A stretch of 29,744 nt of DNA from JBEKJU01 sp050011095 (lineage in GTDB: Bacteria; Desulfobacterota; Syntrophorhabdia; Syntrophorhabdales; WCHB1-27), in contig JBEKJU010000010.1 of NCBI GenBank assembly GCA_050011095.1, forward strand, positions 1-29,744. Direction: 5' to 3'. Made by a program: the position numbers and the translations under genes. This document shows positions 15,462-22,851 of the stretch, in pieces (positions within the stretch are counted from its first letter, which is position 1; the number at the start of each line of letters is the position of its first letter). A model generated the notes under the pieces. The model had not been told where the DNA came from. It was given only the letters and a program-made list of their open reading frames with translations, and did no database searches.

Positions 15462-17920
15462 AGCGTCTTTCCTTATGCGTAGCCGGCCTCGCGCTCCTTC
15501 TCGCACTCCTAGGACAGGCCTGGGCCGCAGAGCCCATCAGGGTGGGGATTGTCGACACGTACACCGGCCCGGTGACCGTCTTTACCAATGACGTCCTCGA
15601 CGGCTTCAGGCTCGCGGTCAACGAGATCAACGCCGGCGGAGGGGTCCTCGGAAGGCGGATCGAATACATCACGCGGGACGACGGTTCAAGGCCCCTCCTC
15701 GCGGTCGCCCACGCGAGGGAATTGATACGCAGGGAGAGGGTCGACGTCCTCGTGGGAACGAGCAACGGCGGCGCGGCCAGGGCCGTATCCGAACTGTGCC
15801 GGACGGAAAGGGTGCCCCTTCTCGTTACCTTTTCCCATGTACAACTAGCGGGTGAAAGGCTTCACCGTTATCTTTTCAGGATCGATGGTACGCCCTCTAT
15901 GGCGGGGCAGGCCGCCGCCGCTGGTCTCTCCCAAAAGCCCTTCGTCAATTACTGGATCGCGGGGGACGATCAAGCCTATGGGCATGCCTTGGCCACCGGT
16001 CTCTGGACGGAGCTGAAACGGTTGAGGCCGGATGTGCGCGTTATCGGGCAGACCTGGTGGAAGGGCGGGGAAGGGGATTACCCCGCGACGATCGAGGAGA
16101 TAAACCGGGCCCGGCCTGACTGCGCGATCATTGCCACCGGGCCGACGCAGGTAGTCAGATTTCAGAGGGCGGCCGCCTCGCTCGGATTGACCGTTCCCTT
16201 CTACCAGCACTGGGGGACGGAGCCTTCCGCGGCTATCCGCCAGGGAAGGAGGGCGCCTGTCGGGGTCCTCGGCACGTCGGACTATCTGTTCTATTATCCG
16301 GACACGCCCGCAAACCGCACCTTTGCCGATAGCTTCAAGGCCGCGTACAACAGAAACCCGAGGGTAGGCGCCTTCCTCGGTTACGTCTCCGCCCGGCTCG
16401 TGGCCGAGGGGTACAGAAGGGCGGGGCAGCATGACCGGGAGAGATTCGTCGACGCCCTCGAAGGCGCCTCCGTCGAGACTCCGGTCGGCAGGGTGGAGAT
16501 GCGGGAGCACCAGGCTAGGGCGCCCATGTTCTTCGGTGTCACAAAAAGGGACCCGAGGTTCCCGGAGTTTCCCGTTGCCTCGAATATCATCACCGTGGTC
16601 CCGAGCGATTACGGGCCGGGTCTGCCCCCGGCCGCCGGTAACCCGTCTTACCCCGCGGAGGCCGTTCGAGGCCGTCCCGCAGCGCCGGCCCTCGTGCCGT
16701 TCGGGGCGAGGGAGCCCGTGTGCCCGTCCCTCCAGGTCGCCAGGGTGGAAACCGTCGACGCGGAGGGAAGAAGGGCGATCACGAAGGGCAAGGAGATCAC
16801 GGTAACCCTCAGCGTAAGGAACGCGGGCGGGGCGCCAGCCCGGCAGGTTTCGGCGGCCATCGAGTCGGCAAACTGGGATGTGGCCGTCCTCGGCGAAAAC
16901 AGGGTTGTGATCGGCCCCCTGAACCCCGGCGAGATGCGAACATGCTCGTTTTCGTTTGATGTGACGAGGCGTTACGCTGGCCCCGCCGTCCTGCCCCTCT
17001 CGTTCCGTATCGACGAAGAGAGGACGCACTGCTCCGTCAGGCCGGCCATCAGGCTCGCCCTCGATGAAGAGGAGCCCGGCATGAGGGTCGCGCGGCTCGG
17101 GCCGAGGGCGGACGCGCAGGGCAGGACCGGGGGCGGGGCCGCGAACATCGTGACGCCCCCTGCCCTGAGAAATGAGCAGAAGGTCTTTGGAGAGAACGAT
17201 GCGGCGGTGGTGATCGGCATAGAGCAGTACAGGGGCAACGTCCCTCAGTCCCGCTATTCCCGCGATGACGCAAGGGCGGTCCAGGCCTACCTGGAGGCCC
17301 TGGGGTTCGCCCGGAGGAACATCCAGTACCTTCGCGATCAACAGGCCACCCTGTCGGATATCCGGAAGTCCATCGAGGCATGGCTTCCGAATAGGGTGCG
17401 AAAGGGAAGCAAGGTCTTCATTTACTATTCCGGACACGGGGCGCCCGAGCCGTCTACAGGCTCCGCCTACCTCGTGCCGTATGACGGCGACGCCCAATAC
17501 CTGAAGGAGACGGGCTACAGCCTGACATCCCTGTACGAGAGGCTGGACAAGCTGGAGGCGAGCGAGGTAATGGTCGTGCTGGACGCCTGTTTTTCCGGCA
17601 GCGGCTCGCGAAGCATCCTCGCCAATGGCGTGCGTCCCCTCGTGGTGACAGCCCCCCACGCGGGCCCGCCCCCGAACACGGTAGTGCTCTCGGCCGCCAG
17701 GGAGAATCAGATATCGGCCTCGTCGAACGACATGGAACACGGCATCCTCACGTACTATTTTCTCAAGGCGATCAAGCAGGGCAAGAAGAGCATGCGGGAT
17801 ATTTACGAGTACGTAAAGCCCCAGGTGGAAGATGAGGCGAAGAGAATGAATATCGATCAGACCCCCGCCATCGACCCCGACCCCGAAAAGTTGAAGGGAC
17901 GGTTCGTGCTGGCGAGATGA
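15458..17920 (+). CDS. Substrate-binding domain fused to a caspase-like (C14) protease
   Basis: An 820-residue exported fusion. Residues 1-23 are a signal peptide. Residues 24-395 are a periplasmic binding fold of the branched-chain amino acid type (IRVGIVDTYTGPVTVFTNDV, GGGVLGRRIEY, FLGYVSARLVAEGYRRAG). Residues about 425-545 are an immunoglobulin-like CARDB-type linker (ITVTLSVRNAGGAPARQVSA). Residues 575-820 are a caspase/metacaspase p20-like domain with catalytic His660 in YYSGHG and Cys711 in LDACFSG, so the protease should be active. The 5' and 3' ends overlap their neighbours by ATGA. I infer that ligand binding in the periplasm could control proteolysis. I know of no described system with this pairing. 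Confidence 0.9.
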   Translation: MKRLSLCVAGLALLLALLGQAWAAEPIRVGIVDTYTGPVTVFTNDVLDGFRLAVNEINAGGGVLGRRIEYITRDDGSRPLLAVAHARELIRRERVDVLVGTSNGGAARAVSELCRTERVPLLVTFSHVQLAGERLHRYLFRIDGTPSMAGQAAAAGLSQKPFVNYWIAGDDQAYGHALATGLWTELKRLRPDVRVIGQTWWKGGEGDYPATIEEINRARPDCAIIATGPTQVVRFQRAAASLGLTVPFYQHWGTEPSAAIRQGRRAPVGVLGTSDYLFYYPDTPANRTFADSFKAAYNRNPRVGAFLGYVSARLVAEGYRRAGQHDRERFVDALEGASVETPVGRVEMREHQARAPMFFGVTKRDPRFPEFPVASNIITVVPSDYGPGLPPAAGNPSYPAEAVRGRPAAPALVPFGAREPVCPSLQVARVETVDAEGRRAITKGKEITVTLSVRNAGGAPARQVSAAIESANWDVAVLGENRVVIGPLNPGEMRTCSFSFDVTRRYAGPAVLPLSFRIDEERTHCSVRPAIRLALDEEEPGMRVARLGPRADAQGRTGGGAANIVTPPALRNEQKVFGENDAAVVIGIEQYRGNVPQSRYSRDDARAVQAYLEALGFARRNIQYLRDQQATLSDIRKSIEAWLPNRVRKGSKVFIYYSGHGAPEPSTGSAYLVPYDGDAQYLKETGYSLTSLYERLDKLEASEVMVVLDACFSGSGSRSILANGVRPLVVTAPHAGPPPNTVVLSAARENQISASSNDMEHGILTYYFLKAIKQGKKSMRDIYEYVKPQVEDEAKRMNIDQTPAIDPDPEKLKGRFVLAR

Positions 17921-18816
17921 GGCGGTATATGGCAAGGCTGCTCAAAGAGGGATGGTATCACCTTTTGGCGGCGGGATGGTGTCTGGCCGTGCTCCTCCTT
18001 TTCCCGGCTTATGACTTCGGACAAAACCGGAGGCCCCTTGCGGCGCCCACCCAGGAACAGCCCGTCGTGATCGAGTCGGAAGGCGAGGCCTATCTCGGTG
18101 AAATGGACTCGCCTAGGGAGGTGAGGGAGCGGGCAAAGAGGGATGCCCTGAATAGGGCCGTGGAAGTGGCAAGGGGACGGTTCATCCGGTCCCACACCCT
18201 CGTCTCTAACGGTCAGGTAGCGGAAGACCTGACCTATGCGGCCGTGCGCGGAAAGGTGACCCGCCTGACGGTCCTCCACGAGGGATGGGACGAGACCGAC
18301 CGGAATCGGTTCAGGATGCGGGTCCGGGCGGAGGTCGCCCCCCTTTATCCCGAGAGCGGGCAGGGGCTGCCCGTCAAGGCGTCGCTTTCGCGAACAACCT
18401 TCGGCGAGGGGGAGGAGGCGCGTCTCTTCTATCAGGCCGAAGAGGACTGCTATATCTATCTCTTTTCCGTGGCATCCGACGGGTCCGTCACCCTTCTGCT
18501 TCCCAACTCCCTCTATCGGGACAACTTCGTGAAGGCCCGAACCGGTCACGTGTTCCCCCCCGGGGACAGCACGCTCCGGCTGGAGGCGCGTCTCCTTCCC
18601 GGACATAGCGGCGCCTCGGCTGAGGAGCGGATCAAGCTTATCGCGACCAGGCAGAGGGAGGACCTCATCCCGCTGGGTTTTCGTGAAGGCATGTTTCATG
18701 TATACGACGGACGCTCCACGGGTATGCTCGAAGACCTGATCCGGAGGCTCAATCAGCTCGATCCCGCCGACTGGTCCGAAACGTCGCTCACCTATACCAT
18801 CATGAGGCGGCGATGA
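17917..18816 (+). CDS. Exported DUF4384-domain protein
   Basis: A 299-residue protein with a hydrophobic signal or anchor at about 17-33. Residues 48-140 contain an LPP20-like A..AL..AVE.A.G..I segment (ERAKRDALNRAVEVARGRFI). Residues 150-299 match DUF4384 (LFYQAEEDCYIYLFSVASDGSVTLLLPN). DUF4384 is known to occur fused to, or next to, bacterial caspase-family proteins, which fits its place directly after the caspase fusion with an ATGA overlap. It probably functions with that protein in the envelope. It has no ribosome binding site of its own and so depends on translational coupling. Confidence 0.75.
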   Translation: MRRYMARLLKEGWYHLLAAGWCLAVLLLFPAYDFGQNRRPLAAPTQEQPVVIESEGEAYLGEMDSPREVRERAKRDALNRAVEVARGRFIRSHTLVSNGQVAEDLTYAAVRGKVTRLTVLHEGWDETDRNRFRMRVRAEVAPLYPESGQGLPVKASLSRTTFGEGEEARLFYQAEEDCYIYLFSVASDGSVTLLLPNSLYRDNFVKARTGHVFPPGDSTLRLEARLLPGHSGASAEERIKLIATRQREDLIPLGFREGMFHVYDGRSTGMLEDLIRRLNQLDPADWSETSLTYTIMRRR

Positions 18817-20711
18817 GCAATACCGGTCGGTATAAAGGGGGAACGGGTCTGGCCGGAAGGGGCCGTCCTTCGGGTGAGGGTGGTTCGGCGCGCCAATTCG
18901 TCTTCGCCCTCGCCGCCCTTCTTTCTCTTCTTCTTGCCTGCCCGTCATGGTCCGAAACGATCCTCCTCGAAGGCCGCCTCGATACAAAGGTGAGGATCGT
19001 GAAAGAGATGGCGTGGCGCGTCGACCGGCCCCTCAAGGAGCTGACCGTCTCGTTCTCACTCCCTGCCCAGTTCTCGAACAGGGCGGTCTCGCAGCGCGTC
19101 GAGGACCTTGAAGTGGCCTTCGATCCCCTGCCCGCTACGGCCGCCGACGAGTACGACAGGCTGGGCAACGTCAAAAAGAGGGTGACTTGGAACAACCTGA
19201 ACAGGGATGCGCGGGTCACCATGACATACCATGCGGTCGTCAAGGTGAGGCTCTCCGCCATGGAGAGCAGCGCCGCCTTTCCCCTCCGCGGCCTTCCCAC
19301 ACTCGACGGGGACTACCTGGGCCCCACGGAGTTCGTCCAGAGTACGGGCACGGAGATCGCCTCTCTGGCGAGCAGGCTGACGCACCGCGCAGCCACCGAG
19401 TACGAGGCTGTCACCGCCATCATGGAGTACGTGGCGGACAACGTAAGGTATGCCTATAACCCCGAGGCCTCCGACGCCCTTTCCACGCTGCGGACAGGGT
19501 CGGGCAACTGTACGAACATGGCGCACCTCTCCGTGGCGCTCCTTCGGGCCTCCGGCATCCCCGCCCGTATTGTCGGCGGCACGAGTCTCAACAAGCAGTG
19601 GCGGATGCCCATCGATAATTACAAACAGATCGTCCAGGCGATGGGGCAGGGCGGCCATGCCTGGGTGGAGATCTACTTTCCCGATCTCGGCTGGCTTTCG
19701 TACGACCCCCGGCAGTCGAAGCAGTTCACCTCTTCCAGACACGTAAAGGAGTCTCATGGTATCGACCACAAGGACATTGTCGATTCCTGGGTGGGCGTGC
19801 CCTACGCGCCCGCCTATACGGACCGGGTGGACGCGAGCTTCGTGCAGGACGATATCGAGGTTAGGCCGAAGGGGAGTCGCGGCCGGCCCGTCGCGTATCT
19901 GGCGAGCAACCAGATGTCCGCGAGGATTGATACGGTCGTTGCCCCCGGACCGGTACCGGCGCCTGTGACTCAAAGGCCCATCCCTCCGATTGCTTTGCGG
20001 CCGCACGGAACTTTGCGCCCACCGCCTGATGATCGCACAATTCCTGAAGAAGGGCCTCCCGTCGGCGCGGACCGTCCCGGCCCGGTGAGAAAACCGGCGC
20101 CGCCGAGGGATGGATATGTGGAGTTCGGTAACACGGAATTTCCTCACCTCGTCAATGCCTACACGATTACCGGACACAGGGGTACGAGGATACTCGATGC
20201 GGAGACCGCGGAGTACGTGACGTCGCGGCATGTCTATGCCCAGGCATTCACCGTGGCCAGCGAGATGACCGTGAAGGAGGTATCGCTCGCCATGCACAAG
20301 TTCGGCGGAGACGGGACGATCTACATCGACCTTGTCGCAGACGATGAAGGGAAACCGGGGCTCGACGGGTCGCGCTCCCTCCCTGTCTTTCTGGACGGAC
20401 TTGCCCGAAGACCGGGCTACGACTGGATCACCTTCCGCATGCCCGACGGGGCCCAGCCGGTCCTAACGAAGGGCAAATACTGGATAGTGCTCAGACGCTC
20501 CGGCGAGGCGGTGCTCACGTGGTTCTACATTCCGGGCAAGTCTTACGGCGGGCCTGATGATACCCGGTCCACCCTCAAAGGACACCGCTGGGAGGATATA
20601 CTGATGTACGACTTCGTATTTAAGGTGCGGGGTGTGAGCGGGGGCAGATTGCGCGCGCTTTGGCAGGATGACGAAGACCGATCCGTGAATCATCTGTTCG
20701 CGGCTGCCTGA
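18813..20711 (+). CDS. Secreted transglutaminase-like protein
   Basis: A 632-residue protein. A hydrophobic export segment sits at residues 29-46 behind an unusually long polar, Gly/Arg-rich N-terminus, so the true start could be later. Residues 50-160 form a beta domain often found before the catalytic core. The core carries a complete triad: Cys233 (GSGNCTNMA), His282 (GGHAWVEIYFPDLGWLSYDP) and Asp298. A Pro-rich linker (about 375-430) leads to a C-terminal beta-sandwich (about 435-620) of jelly-roll character (FTVASEMTVKEVSLAMHKFG). Family members are cysteine proteases or crosslinking enzymes. The gene is coupled by ATGA to the DUF4384 gene and ends the operon. Confidence 0.85.
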   Translation: MSNTGRYKGGTGLAGRGRPSGEGGSARQFVFALAALLSLLLACPSWSETILLEGRLDTKVRIVKEMAWRVDRPLKELTVSFSLPAQFSNRAVSQRVEDLEVAFDPLPATAADEYDRLGNVKKRVTWNNLNRDARVTMTYHAVVKVRLSAMESSAAFPLRGLPTLDGDYLGPTEFVQSTGTEIASLASRLTHRAATEYEAVTAIMEYVADNVRYAYNPEASDALSTLRTGSGNCTNMAHLSVALLRASGIPARIVGGTSLNKQWRMPIDNYKQIVQAMGQGGHAWVEIYFPDLGWLSYDPRQSKQFTSSRHVKESHGIDHKDIVDSWVGVPYAPAYTDRVDASFVQDDIEVRPKGSRGRPVAYLASNQMSARIDTVVAPGPVPAPVTQRPIPPIALRPHGTLRPPPDDRTIPEEGPPVGADRPGPVRKPAPPRDGYVEFGNTEFPHLVNAYTITGHRGTRILDAETAEYVTSRHVYAQAFTVASEMTVKEVSLAMHKFGGDGTIYIDLVADDEGKPGLDGSRSLPVFLDGLARRPGYDWITFRMPDGAQPVLTKGKYWIVLRRSGEAVLTWFYIPGKSYGGPDDTRSTLKGHRWEDILMYDFVFKVRGVSGGRLRALWQDDEDRSVNHLFAAA

Positions 20712-21024
20712 AGGCGCGGCTGAACAAAAAAAACGTACAGCAAGCGAAACAAAAATGATGTAAAATATATTAGGTGGCGGATAGGGAGAGGAATCGACGT
20801 GCGGCGACATCCCTTCCGCATTCACGGGCCGGACGACTTAAGGGGAAGGGACGACGGGTGGAATGCGGCTGTATGGCAGGTTATCCGTCCGTCGTAGAGT
20901 GCCCGGTCACCATCATCACGAGAAGGTTTCCGTTGGGCAAGAGAATTTTTCGAGAGCGCTAGATGCAGAAGGAAGATGCAGAGGCGGCGTGCGGTAGACG
21001 ACATTTCATTGGAAGGAGACGCGT
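20712..21024. promoter_or_regulatory. Leader region of the DUF4388 gene with competing stems
   Basis: This 313-base gap has an AT-rich start (20727-20772, including TAAAATATATT), a plausible but weak promoter. It then contains two stems: CCGCATTC (20816-20823) with GAATGCGG (20861-20868), and ACGACGG (20851-20857) with CCGTCGT (20889-20895). The second stem's left arm lies in the loop of the first, so they would form a pseudoknot or exclude each other. The gene at 21025 has a strong GGAAGGAGA site. No known riboswitch class is recognised. Confidence 0.35.
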
Positions 21025-21828
21025 ATGCCGAATGATTTCGTTGGCGACCTTTCGAAGACAAGGCTTTTCGATCTTTTAAGACCTCTTTTGACGGGAAAGA
21101 AATCAGGCATGGTGCTGATCAGGGGGAGCGACGTGGGAGAGGTCCACATCGAGGGGGGGAACATCGTCCATGCGAAGACCGGCCGCTCGACCGGTGAGGA
21201 GGCCATTCTCGCCATGATGGAGTGGGACGCCGGACAGGTCACGTTCGACTGGCAGGTCACGTCCGAGGAGCGGACCGTGTCGACGCCCACGGAAGAGCTG
21301 CTGGAAAGCTGGATCGCCCGGGAAAAGGAATGGAAGAAGATCGCCGAGGTGATATCTTCCTCGAACACGATCTTTCGGATTCCCTTCGATAACGCCTCGG
21401 GGGACAAGAAGATTTCGGCGGCTCAGTGGAAGGTGCTCGCCCTCTCCGACGGGACGAGGACCATCGGGGAGATCGCCGAGGCCCTCGAATGGCAGCTTTT
21501 CGAGACGTCCAGGATCGCCTATGAGATGGTCCAGGACGGCTTATTGGAAAAGGCATCCGAGAAGGCGCCGGCGCAAAAGCCTCCGAGAAAGATCATGAAC
21601 GGGAATTTCTTTCCGAGAATGGAGCACGAACTGAAAAGGATCATGGGTCCTATTGCGCCCATCATCCTCGAAGACAAGATGGCCGAGTTCGGAGAATCGA
21701 TCGATGCATTTCCGGAAAATCGCGTGCAGCCTTTCGTGCAGGCGGTGGGCGAGGAGATCGCGGACAATTCGAAGAGGGCCGTCTTTACGAGGGTGATGAC
21801 TGAGCTGCTTGCCAGGTTGCAGCATTAA
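21025..21828 (+). CDS. DUF4388 (PATAN) signalling protein
   Basis: A 267-residue cytoplasmic protein. Residues 1-100 match the DUF4388/PATAN domain typical of gliding, chemosensory and polar regulators (FVGDLSKTRLFDLLRPLLTGKKSGMVLI, GNIVHAKTGRSTGEEAILAMMEWDAGQVTF). Residues about 130-180 look like a winged-helix segment (WKVLALSDGTRTIGEIAEALEW). Residues 195-267 form a helical C-terminal domain (ELKRIMGPIAPIILEDKMAEFG) of a kind seen at the ends of bacterial signalling proteins, though I cannot name it with certainty. No catalytic residues are seen. It is probably an adaptor. It is followed after 19 bases by the Cache-HAMP gene, with which it is probably co-transcribed. Confidence 0.75.
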   Translation: MPNDFVGDLSKTRLFDLLRPLLTGKKSGMVLIRGSDVGEVHIEGGNIVHAKTGRSTGEEAILAMMEWDAGQVTFDWQVTSEERTVSTPTEELLESWIAREKEWKKIAEVISSSNTIFRIPFDNASGDKKISAAQWKVLALSDGTRTIGEIAEALEWQLFETSRIAYEMVQDGLLEKASEKAPAQKPPRKIMNGNFFPRMEHELKRIMGPIAPIILEDKMAEFGESIDAFPENRVQPFVQAVGEEIADNSKRAVFTRVMTELLARLQH

Positions 21829-21847
21829 ATTCTAAGAGGAGGTTCAT

Positions 21848-22819
21848 ATGGCCGGCGACAGCAAGAGCGGAACAGGTCTGTTACCAAGGCTCATAGTGGG
21901 AATTTTCGTCCCTATCCTTCTGGCTTTCCTCATCATCGGGTGCATGCTTTTTGCAAACGTGAGGATCGGGACGTTCCAGTTCGCGAGCATCAGGGGGCTC
22001 GGACTCGACAGTATGAGGGAGCTTGGCGCGGCGAGCGCGAAGGAGTCTACGGATTCGCTCAACAGGCTCGGAGAGCGAATGATCCAGCAGAAGGCTGAGG
22101 ACGTGGCAACGGAGATCGAGATTTACGCAAAGGCCCACCCGGGCAAGTCCCTGTTGCACGACCCGCGGCTGAACGAGATCGCCGTACAAAGGGTCGGCGA
22201 TACAGGGTACACGGCCGTACACGACAACAGGGGCATCAATTATTACCACGTCAATCCCCAGGTCGTGGGGACGGACCTGCACGATCTCGCCCCCAGGCTG
22301 CCCGATTTCGTCAAGATCCTCGACGCGGGCCTGGAGGCCGTGGCATCGGGCTACTACAACTGGAAGGACGCGGATGGAAGGACGCGGCGGAAATACATGG
22401 TCACCATACCGGTGAAAGGGACGAACCTCGTGGTCGCGGCGACGACATACATCGACGAGTTTTCGAGACCTTCACGGGCAATTGTCGTCAAGATGGGACA
22501 GATGCAGGACAGGTTCGCGTCGCAGTACAACCAGAGGTTCACGCTTTTCGCGGCCATCGTCCTGATCGACCTTGCGGTACTGCTAGCGGTCATCTATTTC
22601 TATTCCTCCTCGGTCGTGCGTCCGATTCGCCACCTCTCGGAAGTGGCCGACCGGATCAGCATGGGGGACCTTAGTGCAACCATCAACATCAAGGGAAAAG
22701 GGGAGGTCACGCTCCTGGCCGAGTCGATAGAAAGGATGCAGACAAGCGTGAGGGCTGCGATCGAGCGTCTCCAGAAGCGAAGAGAAGCGAGGGATCAGGC
22801 TGCGGGGATCCACAAATAA
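21848..22819 (+). CDS. Cache-HAMP membrane sensor lacking an output domain
   Basis: A 323-residue membrane protein behind a strong GAGGAGG site. It has a first membrane segment at about 17-38, an extracytoplasmic single-Cache domain at about 75-205 (GDTGYTAVHDNRGINYYHVNPQVVG, YYNWKDADGRTRRKYMVTIPV), a second membrane segment at about 230-250, and a HAMP domain at about 255-310 (VRPIRHLSEVADRISMGDLSATI). It then ends after a short coiled coil. Chemoreceptors, kinases and cyclases of this layout carry an output domain here, but none is present and the stop is clean. The signal may instead pass to the flanking DUF4388-type proteins; this is inference. Confidence 0.85.
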   Translation: MAGDSKSGTGLLPRLIVGIFVPILLAFLIIGCMLFANVRIGTFQFASIRGLGLDSMRELGAASAKESTDSLNRLGERMIQQKAEDVATEIEIYAKAHPGKSLLHDPRLNEIAVQRVGDTGYTAVHDNRGINYYHVNPQVVGTDLHDLAPRLPDFVKILDAGLEAVASGYYNWKDADGRTRRKYMVTIPVKGTNLVVAATTYIDEFSRPSRAIVVKMGQMQDRFASQYNQRFTLFAAIVLIDLAVLLAVIYFYSSSVVRPIRHLSEVADRISMGDLSATINIKGKGEVTLLAESIERMQTSVRAAIERLQKRREARDQAAGIHK

Positions 22820-22851
22820 CGATCTCGTGAAGAGGGCGGGAGAAGAGAGAT

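Noticed and set aside
15845..17935. A minus-strand open frame of 696 codons antisense to the caspase fusion
   Set aside because: High GC content keeps stops rare on the opposite strand. The translated product is rich in Arg, Gly, His and Pro with no domain, and the plus-strand frame has complete, recognisable domains.
19056..20297. A minus-strand open frame of 413 codons antisense to the transglutaminase gene
   Set aside because: Low-complexity Arg/Gly/His-rich translation without motifs. The plus strand encodes an intact catalytic triad.
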